Shown here: positions 25,763-34,689 of the stretch, one piece after another
Layout of the letters: the number at the start of each line of letters is the position of its first letter
Position numbering within the stretch: position 1 is the stretch's first letter
From: CAZJJK01 sp964546285
GTDB taxonomy: Bacteria > Spirochaetota > Spirochaetia > Treponematales > Breznakiellaceae
Direction: 5' to 3'
Assembly (NCBI GenBank): GCA_964546285.1
Contig: CAZJJK010000003.1
Span: forward strand, 1 to 64,000
Length of the DNA stretch: 64,000 bases
Notes under the pieces: generated by a model
Told to the model about the DNA's origin: nothing
Seen by the model: only the letters and a program-made list of their open reading frames with translations
Database searches by the model: none
Made by a program: the position numbers and the translations under genes

Positions 25763-26553
25763 TCTTTCCAGCCTCCTATAGAAAAGACTAAGGCCCACGC
25801 GCCGTCGCCTAAATAGCTAACGCCGCCCATAAATTGGTGGTCCGCTTGATACCACCCAAGGTTTATTTGAACGGCTGTCGCCCAATGAGGCGAAGCCCCC
25901 ATCCACTCGCCATTACGCCAGGCGGGAGAATTTATGAGGGGAGATACCAGGATGGATATTGAAGCGTTGTCATTCAAAACCTCATGAAGACTGAGGTTTA
26001 AGCCCAGGGCCGCTCCACTCCAGAACAAACCGGAGTTTTGGCGGCTAAAAAGCGGGGCGCTGACATCTAGCGAAAGGGCGAGAACCGTTGGGTCGCGTAA
26101 AATAGAGAGACCGTAGCCTAAAGCGATACGGTGTTCGCCATTGCCGCTCTCTAAAGCGCCCGTTCTAACCCGATACGGATTTGCTTCGCCGCTTGGAAAA
26201 ATCCAAGAGAGGGAATAGGTATGCCTTCTATTCTCGTCTTTGACCCTAAATTCAGTCGTTAGCGTTAGGTCTCCCAAACCAAGCGCTATAGCCGAGGCCG
26301 CGGGAATAAGGGCGGACAGCGGCAGATCAACGCTTAAGCGCCAGAATTCATCGTATTCATAGCCTATGGCGGTGGAGTTCCCCAATAAAAGATCTCCGTC
26401 CAACGTGAAGTACCTAAGCGAAAATTCCGCGTCTATTCGGTGCGTGGCGCTTATGCTTTCCGCTATACGTTGTCTGTTATTCTCGGCATACAGCGTCGTT
26501 ATAAAAAATAGAAAGCTTATAAAGATAAGCAGGGGAAAGGAAGGCCTTACCAT
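25741..26553 (-). CDS. Outer-membrane beta-barrel protein, second gene of the C39 operon
   Basis: 270 residues. An N-terminal signal peptide (hydrophobic PLLIFISFLFFITTLYA) is followed by alternating strands through the whole length (FSLRYFTLDGDLLL, FWRLSVDLPLSALIP, AVQINLGWYQADHQFMGGVSYL) with Gly/aromatic girdles. It resembles small transporter-type barrels (the DUF3187 style), but I cannot name a family with confidence. It overlaps the upstream C39-like gene by 7 nt and the downstream lipoprotein by 22 nt, so the three form one translational unit. The role could be export or anchoring of a surface product. Confidence 0.75.
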   Translation of the reverse strand: MVRPSFPLLIFISFLFFITTLYAENNRQRIAESISATHRIDAEFSLRYFTLDGDLLLGNSTAIGYEYDEFWRLSVDLPLSALIPAASAIALGLGDLTLTTEFRVKDENRRHTYSLSWIFPSGEANPYRVRTGALESGNGEHRIALGYGLSILRDPTVLALSLDVSAPLFSRQNSGLFWSGAALGLNLSLHEVLNDNASISILVSPLINSPAWRNGEWMGASPHWATAVQINLGWYQADHQFMGGVSYLGDGAWALVFSIGGWKEWREEDS

Positions 26554-27110
26554 AAACGGCTCGCGATACGCTCGGTTATATGATAGCGGCGGACGGTGCT
26601 AGCCACAGCTTCCGTAATCGTCTCCTGGCACTTTATGAAACGGTCTGACGCGGCGACTAGAACCTTGCCTGACCAGCGCTCCATAAATTCCGTTTCCGAT
26701 AATAATTCCAGCCCGCGAATCGGATCAGCCGTTACGATCCTTTCATCTTTGTGACCGATCAATAGAGCGAAATGCTTTTCCGGTCTGTCGTAATGAGCGA
26801 TAAGCGGGGCGTAGGAAACGATAATCCGCAGTAATTCAGTCCAATTCAGATCTAGACCTATCGTCTTTAGCCCACGCTTTTCAATCATCAACGCGATATC
26901 AGCCAAGCTGACGCGGTAACTCAATTCTCCCTCGGCTAATTCAGACAGGGTCCCTATAAGCTCGCTTTCTCGCGCTTCTAAACCCCAATAAAGAGTTAGG
27001 AGACTCGCCGCCGCCGAATAACCGCATGAAGCGTCTCTTTCCTGTTCCAAGACATATTCAAAGCGCAACGCTTCCTTTGGCGTGATCTCCCTGAGTTCGG
27101 GAAATTCCAT
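26547..27110 (-). CDS. C39-type cysteine peptidase domain protein
   Basis: A 187-residue papain-like (C39) domain, as found in bacteriocin transporters and in FapD of functional-amyloid operons. The catalytic set is present: Gln23, Cys29 (QERDASCGYSAAASLL), His113 (EKHFALLIGH) and Asp129 (TADPIRG). It has no signal peptide and no transmembrane segment, so it is cytosolic or exported by an unseen route. C39 domains usually cut after Gly-Gly leaders; no such substrate gene is visible nearby. First gene of a coupled operon with a barrel and a lipoprotein. A ribosome site GGGGGTG precedes the ATG. Confidence 0.85.
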   Translation of the reverse strand: MEFPELREITPKEALRFEYVLEQERDASCGYSAAASLLTLYWGLEARESELIGTLSELAEGELSYRVSLADIALMIEKRGLKTIGLDLNWTELLRIIVSYAPLIAHYDRPEKHFALLIGHKDERIVTADPIRGLELLSETEFMERWSGKVLVAASDRFIKCQETITEAVASTVRRYHITERIASRLW

Positions 27111-27232
27111 AAAACACCCCCGCCGCTCTGGACTTATTACGCGCGAAATAGCGCGTCAGTATACCTTGGTACAGCGGAAACGGCGTTGGCGCTTTATCTA
27201 GAAGGCTCGGTGTCGCTTTTTTTTTAAAGAGC

Positions 27233-27261
27233 TTCACCAGTACGGGTGATTAGCTTATACT
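27233..27261 (+). promoter_or_regulatory. Leaderless promoter of the HAD gene
   Basis: TTCACC (27233-27238), 17-nt spacer, TATACT (27256-27261), 9 nt to the ATG at 27271. There is no ribosome site. Confidence 0.62.
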
Positions 27262-27270
27262 TCGCTTATT

Positions 27271-27942
27271 ATGTCCGTGCCGATTGATCATGGAGTAAAG
27301 AAGCGATATGAAGCCGTCCTGTTTGATTTGGACGGCACGCTCTATGATAAACGGTTTTTAATTCCACTTCTTGGCTTAAGCTGCGTATCCAATATTCGCT
27401 GTCTCGCCGCCTTATTCTCAGCTAGGAAAAGTAAAGCGGGCATCGATTTTGGCGGCCGTGACGCTTTGCTGACAGCCTTAGCCCTGGACGCGTCATTGCG
27501 AATGAACGGTTCGGATCCCGATTATATACGGTCATGGTATGAGGAAGGGCTATATGGCGCCTATGTTGAGTTGATGCGTCGCTTCTATCGGCCAAGACCT
27601 TGCTTCAAAGCCTTGCTTGTAAAAGCGGACAAAGGATCGCCGCGTTATGGTCTTATCTCCGATTATTCCTATATCGATGATCGCCTCTTAGCCCTTGGCT
27701 TAAAGCCTGATCTTTTTTCCATACGTATATCCTGTGAAGACGAGGGCGCCTTAAAACCCGCCCCTCGGCCCTTTCTGAGCGCGGCTTCCGCCTTGGGCGT
27801 TGAGCCATCACGTATTTTAGTCGTCGGTGATTCCAAGGATTCTGACGGCGCCGGCGCGGCCGCCGCCGGTATGGATTTTTATCGCGTCGCCACCGCATGG
27901 GAAGGACGTCATTTAGCGGCTTCGCTGAATACGGGGCTATAA
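27271..27942 (+). CDS. HAD-superfamily hydrolase (phosphatase)
   Basis: The 223-residue HAD phosphatase has motif I FDLDGTLYD near residue 19, a helical cap (~35-105), motif II in LISDYSYIDD, a motif III Lys (ALKPAPRPF), and motif IV VVGDSKDSDGAGAAAAGM. It is similar to phosphoglycolate phosphatase or pyrophosphatase-like members; the substrate is not predictable. A promoter sits 9 nt before the ATG with no Shine-Dalgarno. A short palindrome CTTTCGCGAAAG follows the gene at 27970-27981. Confidence 0.88.
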   Translation: MSVPIDHGVKKRYEAVLFDLDGTLYDKRFLIPLLGLSCVSNIRCLAALFSARKSKAGIDFGGRDALLTALALDASLRMNGSDPDYIRSWYEEGLYGAYVELMRRFYRPRPCFKALLVKADKGSPRYGLISDYSYIDDRLLALGLKPDLFSIRISCEDEGALKPAPRPFLSAASALGVEPSRILVVGDSKDSDGAGAAAAGMDFYRVATAWEGRHLAASLNTGL

Positions 27943-28028
27943 ACCTTAGAGCTCTCTAAAACAGGCTCGCTTTCGCGAAAGAGGCTCTCAACCGTAAAAA
28001 GAACAGTGTTTGTGGCCGAAGACTCTAT

Positions 28029-29774
28029 TCAAGCAAGCCCGATAATTTCACCGTTCTCGTCTATATCGATGCCCATAAAAGCCGGCTTACTGGGCAAGCC
28101 CGGCATAGTGGTCATGTCCCCGCAGAGTGGATAGACAAAGCCCGCGCCGGCTGATAAGCGAACTTCGCGAATTGGTAGACGATACGCTTTTGGCGCGCCC
28201 TTTAAGGCCGGATCGTGGGACAGCGAATATTGGGTTTTTGCCATGCAGATCGGCAAGGCGCCATAGCCTTTATCTTCCAGGGCTTCTAAAGCCGCCCGCG
28301 CTTCGCTTGAATAATCCACGCCGGAAGCGCCGTAGACTTCCGTGGCCAGGGTTTCTATTTTCGCTCGCAAAGGGGCGTCTAAAGGATAGAGAAAATCAAA
28401 GTGTGAAGGCTTTTCGCAGGCCAGCTCCACCGCTTTGGCAAGCTCTACCGCGCCTTCTCCCCCCAAAGCCCAATGATGGCAGACAACCGCGTCGGCCGCT
28501 CCGGCTTTAATAGCTCCTTCGCGGATCAGCTCCCATTCTTTTTCGGTATCTGTCGGAAAGGCGTTGAGCGCTACCACCGTCGGGACGCCGAATTTTGCCG
28601 CTATACGAATATGCGCTTCCAGATTGGTCAAACCCGCGCTGAGAAGCTCCAGGTTTTCCTCGCGGTAGGCCGCGGGCAGTCCCTTGCCGGGCGAAAGAGC
28701 CGGACCGCCGCCATGCGCTTTTAAGGCTCGAACGGTCGCGACCAGCACCACGGCATCGGGCTTAAGGCCGGAAACTCGGCATTTTATGTTAAAGAATTTT
28801 TCCATTCCCATATCCGAGCCGAAACCGCTTTCGGTAATAAGGTAATCCGCGTAACGACTGGCGATAAGGTCCGCCAATACCGAAGAGTTACCGTGGGCGA
28901 TATTGGCGAAAGGGCCTGTGTGTATAAAAGCGCCTTGACCTTCCAGGGTCTGAAGCAAATTGGGTTTGATCGCGTCGCGTAAAAGTACCGCCATCGCTCC
29001 GGCTACCTCAAAGTTGTCAGCGGTCAAGGCCTGCCCCTTGGCGTCGTACGCCACAACCATCCGGCCTAGCCGTTGGCGGAGATCGGTCAAGTCTGTCGCC
29101 AAAGCGAGTATGGCCATTACCTCGCTAGCGACGGCTATATCAAAACGGGATTGACGAAGGGGGCCATTTTCCCTGCCGCCCAAACCAGTCATGACGGAGC
29201 GCAGGCCGCGATCGTTTAAATCCAAAACGCGGCCTATAGCCTGTTGATAGGGATCGATATTCAGCTTTTTCAAACCGATCTTCTCAAAATACGCGTCGCT
29301 CCAGCGGCTTTCGTGATATATGCGGGCGTCAACAGCGGCGGCGCAAAGATTATGGGCCGCCGATACGGCATGGATATCGCCGGTTAAGTGAAGATTGATG
29401 TCTTCCATTGGGGCGACTTGGCTGTATCCGCCGCCGGCGGCTCCGCCTTTAATGCCGAAGGTCGGCCCCATGGATGGTTGCCTCAACGTAGCGACGGCCT
29501 TATGGCCCAATCGGCCAAGGCCCTGCGTTAATCCAATAGTAGTGGTCGTTTTGCCCTCGCCGAGCGGGGTGGGGCTTATCGCCGTGACGTCCACATATTT
29601 AGCGCGGGCTTTTCCCTTCATGGCCAAACGCCAATCGACCTTAGCCTTATAGGGGCCGTATAATTCAAGCGCCTCGGTCCCTATACCTAAGCTGGAAGCG
29701 ATGGATTCAATAGGCTTAAGCGCGACGCGGCGGCATATATCGATATCCGTTAAAGTTTCTGCGGAAGGGAGCAT
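28029..29774 (-). CDS. fhs: Formate--tetrahydrofolate ligase
   Basis: Joins formate to THF with ATP to make 10-formyl-THF, a step of the Wood-Ljungdahl pathway and of purine and fMet synthesis. The 581 residues, slightly longer than the ~557 usual, have the ATP loop TPLGEGKTTTTIGL, the MGPTFGIKGGAAGGGYSQV stretch, and a C-terminal GDMTTMPGLP. The ATG at 29774 follows GGAGG; a TTG four codons earlier overlaps that site. It lies 42 nt after alr on the same strand. In gut treponemes this enzyme marks acetogens, but it also occurs in non-acetogens, so acetogenesis is not shown here. Confidence 0.95.
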   Translation of the reverse strand: MLPSAETLTDIDICRRVALKPIESIASSLGIGTEALELYGPYKAKVDWRLAMKGKARAKYVDVTAISPTPLGEGKTTTTIGLTQGLGRLGHKAVATLRQPSMGPTFGIKGGAAGGGYSQVAPMEDINLHLTGDIHAVSAAHNLCAAAVDARIYHESRWSDAYFEKIGLKKLNIDPYQQAIGRVLDLNDRGLRSVMTGLGGRENGPLRQSRFDIAVASEVMAILALATDLTDLRQRLGRMVVAYDAKGQALTADNFEVAGAMAVLLRDAIKPNLLQTLEGQGAFIHTGPFANIAHGNSSVLADLIASRYADYLITESGFGSDMGMEKFFNIKCRVSGLKPDAVVLVATVRALKAHGGGPALSPGKGLPAAYREENLELLSAGLTNLEAHIRIAAKFGVPTVVALNAFPTDTEKEWELIREGAIKAGAADAVVCHHWALGGEGAVELAKAVELACEKPSHFDFLYPLDAPLRAKIETLATEVYGASGVDYSSEARAALEALEDKGYGALPICMAKTQYSLSHDPALKGAPKAYRLPIREVRLSAGAGFVYPLCGDMTTMPGLPSKPAFMGIDIDENGEIIGLA

Positions 29775-29816
29775 AAGAACCTCCAATTGTTTCGCGGCGG
29801 CCGGACGGCCATCGAC

Positions 29817-30935
29817 TTACTCTATATATACGCGTGGTACGCGGCGATTAACCCCGCAACTTATTTCGTAGGGAATAGTCCCCAAGGCCTGGGCTACATC
29901 ATCCGCCGAGGCTCCTCTGGGATCGGGCCCAAAAATGACGACGCGTTCCCAACGTTCCAGCTCTGACTGAGGCCCCAGATTTACCATACATTGATCCATG
30001 CAGATCCGGCCAACCAAGGGATAGAGCCGATCGCGGATTAAGACCTGGTGTCTACCGGATAAGCTTCTAGGCAAGCCATCGGCGTAACCTATAGGCAGGG
30101 TGGCGATTAGCGTATCGCTTGGGGCTGTCCAGCTTCTCCCATAGGATACCGTCTCTCCTTCGCGCAGCTTTTTAATAAACACGATCTTTGTTTCCAACTC
30201 CATGACCGGCCGCGTTTGGACCAGCTGGGAGCGCGAGGGGACTGGCTGATATCCATAAACGAGCAGGCCGGGTCTCACCATATCATACGACGCCCGTGGA
30301 TGCAGTACCACAGCGCCGGAATTGGCGGCGTGAATGATGCCAGGGTCTATGCCCGCTTCCCTTATGGCGGCGACCGCTTCATCAAAGCGGTCTAGCTGTC
30401 CCTCCGTATAGGCTAAATCCGATGGTTCCAGAGAATCGGCCACGGCTAAATGAGTAGAGCAACCCTCTATCGTTAAGGCCGGCAAAGCGGCGACGGAACG
30501 CGCCAGTTCAAGCGATGCTTCCGGACGGCAGCCAATACGGCCCATGCCAGTATCTATCTTTAAATGAACGCCGACGCGCTCTCCCTGTTTTCCCGCCGCT
30601 TGAGATAGCTGGCGGGCAAAATCGATGTCGGCGACCAAGGGCGTAAGCGAGGAGGCGACGATGTCGTTTAGTTCTTCCGGAATTGGCAGCGATAACAGGA
30701 GAATGGGAGCGACAATGCCGGAAGAACGTAGTTCGGCGCCTTCTTGGATAGAGGCGACAGCGAGATAGCTGACGCCGGCTCTAATGCCAGCTACGGCGAC
30801 GCGGACAGCGCCATGCCCGTAGGCATCGGCTTTGATTGGCAGACAAAGACGGGTGTTTTCGCCGACTCGTTTCTTGATGGCGGATATATTCGCTTTGAGG
30901 ATATCTAGATGTACAAGGGCTCGTGTTGCGCGCAT
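29817..30935 (-). CDS. alr: Alanine racemase
   Basis: Interconverts L- and D-alanine for peptidoglycan using PLP. The 372 residues match Alr: PLP-lysine Lys35 in LPIKADAYGHG, KIDTGMGRIG, and the second active-site Tyr in VSYGRSW with GYADGLPR. It sits upstream of fhs. The ATG at 30935 has no good ribosome site; a TATAGT box (30947-30942, minus strand) ends 6 nt before it, suggesting a leaderless message, though the -35 is poor. Divergent from the large lipoprotein gene, with only 65 nt between the two starts. Confidence 0.94.
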   Translation of the reverse strand: MRATRALVHLDILKANISAIKKRVGENTRLCLPIKADAYGHGAVRVAVAGIRAGVSYLAVASIQEGAELRSSGIVAPILLLSLPIPEELNDIVASSLTPLVADIDFARQLSQAAGKQGERVGVHLKIDTGMGRIGCRPEASLELARSVAALPALTIEGCSTHLAVADSLEPSDLAYTEGQLDRFDEAVAAIREAGIDPGIIHAANSGAVVLHPRASYDMVRPGLLVYGYQPVPSRSQLVQTRPVMELETKIVFIKKLREGETVSYGRSWTAPSDTLIATLPIGYADGLPRSLSGRHQVLIRDRLYPLVGRICMDQCMVNLGPQSELERWERVVIFGPDPRGASADDVAQALGTIPYEISCGVNRRVPRVYIE

Positions 30936-30941
30936 TGATCC

Positions 30942-30947
30942 ACTATA
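30942..30947 (-). promoter_or_regulatory. -10 box before alr
   Basis: TATAGT on the minus strand, ending 6 nt before the alr ATG. No convincing -35 with 16-18 nt spacing. Confidence 0.4.
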
Positions 30948-30962
30948 CCTGATTAGCTTCCT

Positions 30963-30991
30963 TTGTTGTATCGGCGAATATGTATTATAAT
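30963..30991 (+). promoter_or_regulatory. Leaderless promoter of the large lipoprotein gene
   Basis: TTGTTG (30963-30968), 17-nt spacer, perfect TATAAT (30986-30991), 9 nt to the ATG at 31001. No Shine-Dalgarno. An in-frame stop (30992-30994) directly upstream rules out an earlier start. Confidence 0.7.
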
Positions 30992-31000
30992 TGAATTGAT

Positions 31001-33331
31001 ATGTATCGATTCGGCGTTTGCCCGGGTCTCTGTGTAATTTTCCTCTGTTTCGCGTTCGCCTCCTGCGGCGATAACGCTTCCTTTTACGGTGGCGGCGCAG
31101 CTTATGGCGTTAGCGCGCAGCTTAATGGCCAGTCTCTCCAAAACAATGTTATACGCTCAATCGATATGATACATTTAGTAGTGGAATCGGATGACGCTTC
31201 CTCTAGCGCTAAGAGGTTTTTGGAAGCCGTTTTTGTCGATTCCAAGGATCGTCCCGTCGCCGAACCCGTTGAGTTTTATGAAGCTCTCGCCGCCGGTTCC
31301 CGGTCCTTAGGTTCTGGCGCCCGCCTAGTGGATAATATCGGTGATAGACTGGATTCTTTTTCCCCGCCTCAGGGTTTAGCGCCTGGGTATTATCAGCTGA
31401 GGATTAGGATCAGCGATGATATAAATCCTTTATTTGAAAAACGCTTTGAATGCTACTATTTGGGTGAAGCGCGGCTTGTCTTGGACCAAGTCCTATCCTA
31501 TCCGCCCGGCCCCTATCCTTCTATGGGCAAACCTTTGTATCCGGTAGGCATGTTTTTTCTGCTCCGCGCGGATATTGACGTTGATCCCCGCTTGGACCCC
31601 TATATAGTATGGAGCCTTGGCGATAAGGTAATAGGCGGGGGCTTGTTGTCAAAAGGCGCTGACCGGCTCCTATGGCTTCCGCCTATGCTCGGCGGTTTTC
31701 ATCATCTGAGCGCGAAATTATATCCCAGCGCGCCGCGGTCTGACGGTAAATTACCGCCTCTCGCCGATGAGGCCGCGCTAAAAATAACTACTTCCCCTGA
31801 TGGTGTTTTCACAGCGCCGCTCAAGCCCGAATCGCCCTATTTAGCCTGGTATCCCCTGTTGGGGAACTTAGGCGACGCGGCCGCTTCAAATAGAGGCGGG
31901 GCGGAAGCAGGCGCGTTAAAAGCGGATAGCGATAGGGACAGCGTTTGGCTTCCCACTCTTTCTTCTTACGGTCTGGCTGTAGGAATGGATAGGTCTTATA
32001 GCGCTTACGCGATCGCCTCGCCGGCTGTGGATGGATATCCGCGGCCGTTCCGTTTGGAACTGCGGGCTATGCCGACACAAAGCGCCGCTAGTCCGGCTCT
32101 GCTGCTATCGGCCGCTTTCCCGCTGAGCGACGGGTACGCCCAATTCGCGCTGAAGCGCGATTATGGGGCTGTATCGCTTTGGGCTAAAATTGGGGCGAGC
32201 CGCGTTATTGAATTAAGTGTACCCCTTCTTAACACCGAAACACCAACGGATTTATGTATCGATGTAGATACCGATCGCCTCGGCGAGGCGCTCTATATCC
32301 GTCTCGCGCTTGATGGCAGGGAGACTGAGGCCGTTCGGGTTGAGACGCGGTCCAGATGGCTAGGCCAAGGAATTATACGCTTAGGCGGAAGAACGCTCGC
32401 GTCGGAAGACGCGCCGCTTTATCACGCTCCTTATGATGACAGCTATCGCGCCGAACGCGATAATGAAGACGAGGCCAGCGTAATAAATTCTGGGACAGCG
32501 GACGCTGGGTCTACCGTTGCTGGGGCGGAGATACAGCCAGAAGCTCCCCTTAGCGAAGCAGAGAGCGGGATAGATCAACCGACGGTTCCAATTCAGCCAT
32601 CAGACGTATTCGCCGAGGCTGTTTACGACGCGCTTGCGCCCAGCGAAGCCGAGGTGGAGCCAGCCGAAGCTGATTTTCCCGGAACTGAGTCTTCCGGAAC
32701 TGAGTTTCTCGAAGCTGAGTTTTCCGCAGAAAAGCTAGTCTCGGTTGATACTTTTGATCCGCTTTTCAATGAATCCAGCGACGATACCTTTTTTACTAGT
32801 CCCAATGAAGCTTTTGAGACGCTTCCCGGTACCGAGGCGGATACCATTAACGGTGAAGCCTTCTCTTCGGCGCCTTTTTTCGGAGAAGATGAATTTGATA
32901 TGGCTTTCATAGAAGGCGAAACTAAGCTGGAGACGCCCGAAAATGATGATCTTGAGGAAGGCGAGGCACCAGAAGCCGACGACGCTTCTCATACTGATGA
33001 GCTTAGCGAGCAGGTTGCTAGTGAACTGGCCTTAGTTGCTGGCGAAGACAGCTCTTTGCCTGCCGATAGCGATATAGGCCCCTCCTTGGAGCCAGCCGAA
33101 GCGCAAAGCGAAGACAGTATGAATATAGAAACGGAGCTTGTCAGTCTTGACGCCCTCCCTCCCAGTAGAGCGGACCCTATAGGCCAAACCGAGGACTTTT
33201 TTAAGGACGACAGCGAGACTTCACGAGAAGCGGAATTTCATACTATTATTGAAACCCTAAGCCTTCGTATGATGGAGCCTGGTTTCGCCGCGCCAACCCT
33301 TATAATGGAAACGGCTGAGCCGGGGCGCTAA
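31001..33331 (+). CDS. Large lipoprotein with acidic C-terminal half
   Basis: A 776-residue protein of unknown family. A short signal peptide ends in lipobox FASC (Cys at residue 22). Residues ~30-280 are beta-rich with Ig-like or lectin-like strands (LRADIDVDPRLDPYIVWSLGDKVIGGG). Residues ~290-470 resemble a LamG/concanavalin-like sandwich (RLELRAMPTQSAASP, GQGIIRLGGRTL). From ~490 onward the chain is low-complexity and very acidic (Glu, Asp, Ser, Ala, Pro), with small repeats such as GTESSGTEFLEAEFSAE. Likely surface- or periplasm-exposed. Convergent with htrA. The transcript is predicted to be leaderless. Confidence 0.8.
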   Translation: MYRFGVCPGLCVIFLCFAFASCGDNASFYGGGAAYGVSAQLNGQSLQNNVIRSIDMIHLVVESDDASSSAKRFLEAVFVDSKDRPVAEPVEFYEALAAGSRSLGSGARLVDNIGDRLDSFSPPQGLAPGYYQLRIRISDDINPLFEKRFECYYLGEARLVLDQVLSYPPGPYPSMGKPLYPVGMFFLLRADIDVDPRLDPYIVWSLGDKVIGGGLLSKGADRLLWLPPMLGGFHHLSAKLYPSAPRSDGKLPPLADEAALKITTSPDGVFTAPLKPESPYLAWYPLLGNLGDAAASNRGGAEAGALKADSDRDSVWLPTLSSYGLAVGMDRSYSAYAIASPAVDGYPRPFRLELRAMPTQSAASPALLLSAAFPLSDGYAQFALKRDYGAVSLWAKIGASRVIELSVPLLNTETPTDLCIDVDTDRLGEALYIRLALDGRETEAVRVETRSRWLGQGIIRLGGRTLASEDAPLYHAPYDDSYRAERDNEDEASVINSGTADAGSTVAGAEIQPEAPLSEAESGIDQPTVPIQPSDVFAEAVYDALAPSEAEVEPAEADFPGTESSGTEFLEAEFSAEKLVSVDTFDPLFNESSDDTFFTSPNEAFETLPGTEADTINGEAFSSAPFFGEDEFDMAFIEGETKLETPENDDLEEGEAPEADDASHTDELSEQVASELALVAGEDSSLPADSDIGPSLEPAEAQSEDSMNIETELVSLDALPPSRADPIGQTEDFFKDDSETSREAEFHTIIETLSLRMMEPGFAAPTLIMETAEPGR

Positions 33332-33335
33332 GGGG

Positions 33336-34592
33336 CTAATTAAAGAATTCGGCTCGATCAGCCAAACTGACATCCAATGTAATCTTCTTACCGTCCCTTA
33401 ATAGTTCAAACTCCACCACTTCATTGGGCTTATTGTCCTCCAGCGCGGAATAGAGATCAGCTAGACTCGCTATAGTCAAACCATCCACCGATGTAATGAT
33501 ATCGCCGCCCAGGTAAATGACGGAGGACCCATAACGGACAGGTTCATCACCTTGCTTGATGCCGGCGCTCTCGGCGTACCCGCCGCGTTGAACCCGTGAT
33601 ACGAGAAGGCCGGAAGAAACAGGCAGTTTCGCGTAACGCACCAAGGCCGGGAATAGTTGAACCACTGTCGCGTCTATCCAGCCGCGGCGAACCCTGCCGT
33701 ATTGCATAATCTCAGCGACTACTCGTTTCGCCGTATTCACGGGCACGGCGAAGCCAATGCCGACCGAGCCGCCGGAAGTGGAATATATCATGGTATTGAC
33801 GCCGATAAGCTTTCCCTGCGCATCCAGCAAGGGACCGCCTGAATTGCCGGGATTGATGGAAGCATCGGTTTGGATCATATCGCGGATGATATTGTTGGTC
33901 GAAGTCTGGATAGGTCGACCTAGGCCGGACACTATGCCAACCGTTAAGGTTCTTTCCAGCGCGAAGGGGTTGCCGATAGCGAGTACCTTCTGGCCCACAC
34001 GCAAACTACCGGATTCTCCAAAGGGTATGGTCGTGAGTTCAAGCTCTTTTGGGGGGTCAAACTTAACGACGGCTAAATCATTCTCTGGGTCAGTACCCAC
34101 TATAGAGCCCTCAAACTGCTGGCCGTCAGCCAAATTGATATACACCTTATACGCGTCCTCTATCACATGATTGTTGGTAAGAACATAGCCTCTTGTGTCA
34201 ATTATGGAGCCGGAACCCGATCCGCCTTCCTGCGGCACTGGCTCCAAAAACCAGTTGATCGCCATGGTTTCCGTGGTGATATTGACGACGGCGCTGTTAT
34301 AGAGCTCGTACACCCGAATATTTTCCAGCTCGTCGCTGGTATACCCGACTAGGTCGTCAGTCAAGGTCAATTCTGGCGTGGGGACGGGGGCGGCTGTGGT
34401 TCTGGCGCCGCCGTCGGCGGAAACGGCGGTTTCCAATTCGCTTTCAGACGAATTAATAACAAGAGTCTCATTCGCGGCGTGAGAGCGAGAGTTTCGGGAA
34501 TCCAGATAATGCCAACCCAAAACCAAAGCGCCAACGACTAAAGCGCTTAGGAGGGAAGAGAAAATAACTTGACCGCGGCTATATAATTTCAT
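33336..34592 (-). CDS. HtrA/DegP-type periplasmic serine protease
   Basis: Quality-control protease of the envelope. The 418 residues have one N-terminal membrane helix (~10-28), a Ser/Thr/Ala linker, a trypsin-like domain with the full triad (His142 in TNNHVIED, Asp172 in DPENDLAVVK, Ser251 in NPGNSGGPLL), and one PDZ domain (~310-410: GLLVSRVQRGGYAESAGIKQGDE). A single PDZ and a membrane anchor are DegS-like. The ATG at 34592 has GAGAGGA upstream; a TTG two codons before is weaker. Downstream of the MinD-like gene by ~100 nt. Confidence 0.93.
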   Translation of the reverse strand: MKLYSRGQVIFSSLLSALVVGALVLGWHYLDSRNSRSHAANETLVINSSESELETAVSADGGARTTAAPVPTPELTLTDDLVGYTSDELENIRVYELYNSAVVNITTETMAINWFLEPVPQEGGSGSGSIIDTRGYVLTNNHVIEDAYKVYINLADGQQFEGSIVGTDPENDLAVVKFDPPKELELTTIPFGESGSLRVGQKVLAIGNPFALERTLTVGIVSGLGRPIQTSTNNIIRDMIQTDASINPGNSGGPLLDAQGKLIGVNTMIYSTSGGSVGIGFAVPVNTAKRVVAEIMQYGRVRRGWIDATVVQLFPALVRYAKLPVSSGLLVSRVQRGGYAESAGIKQGDEPVRYGSSVIYLGGDIITSVDGLTIASLADLYSALEDNKPNEVVEFELLRDGKKITLDVSLADRAEFFN

Positions 34593-34689
34593 AAACAATC
34601 CTCTCCGCTAAAGATAATACAATGTCGGCGGCCCTGACAATAAAGCGGATAGCGGCCGTATGCGCCAAAAGTGAAGCCCACCGTTTCTA

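Noticed and set aside
30680..30692. AATTGGCAGC inside alr, matching half of the dispersed repeat.
   Set aside because: Ten bases only, inside a conserved coding region; a chance match.
32623..32992. Minus-strand open frames inside the acidic tail of the large lipoprotein.
   Set aside because: They mirror the repetitive Glu/Ala/Ser codons of the plus-strand gene and have no start signals.
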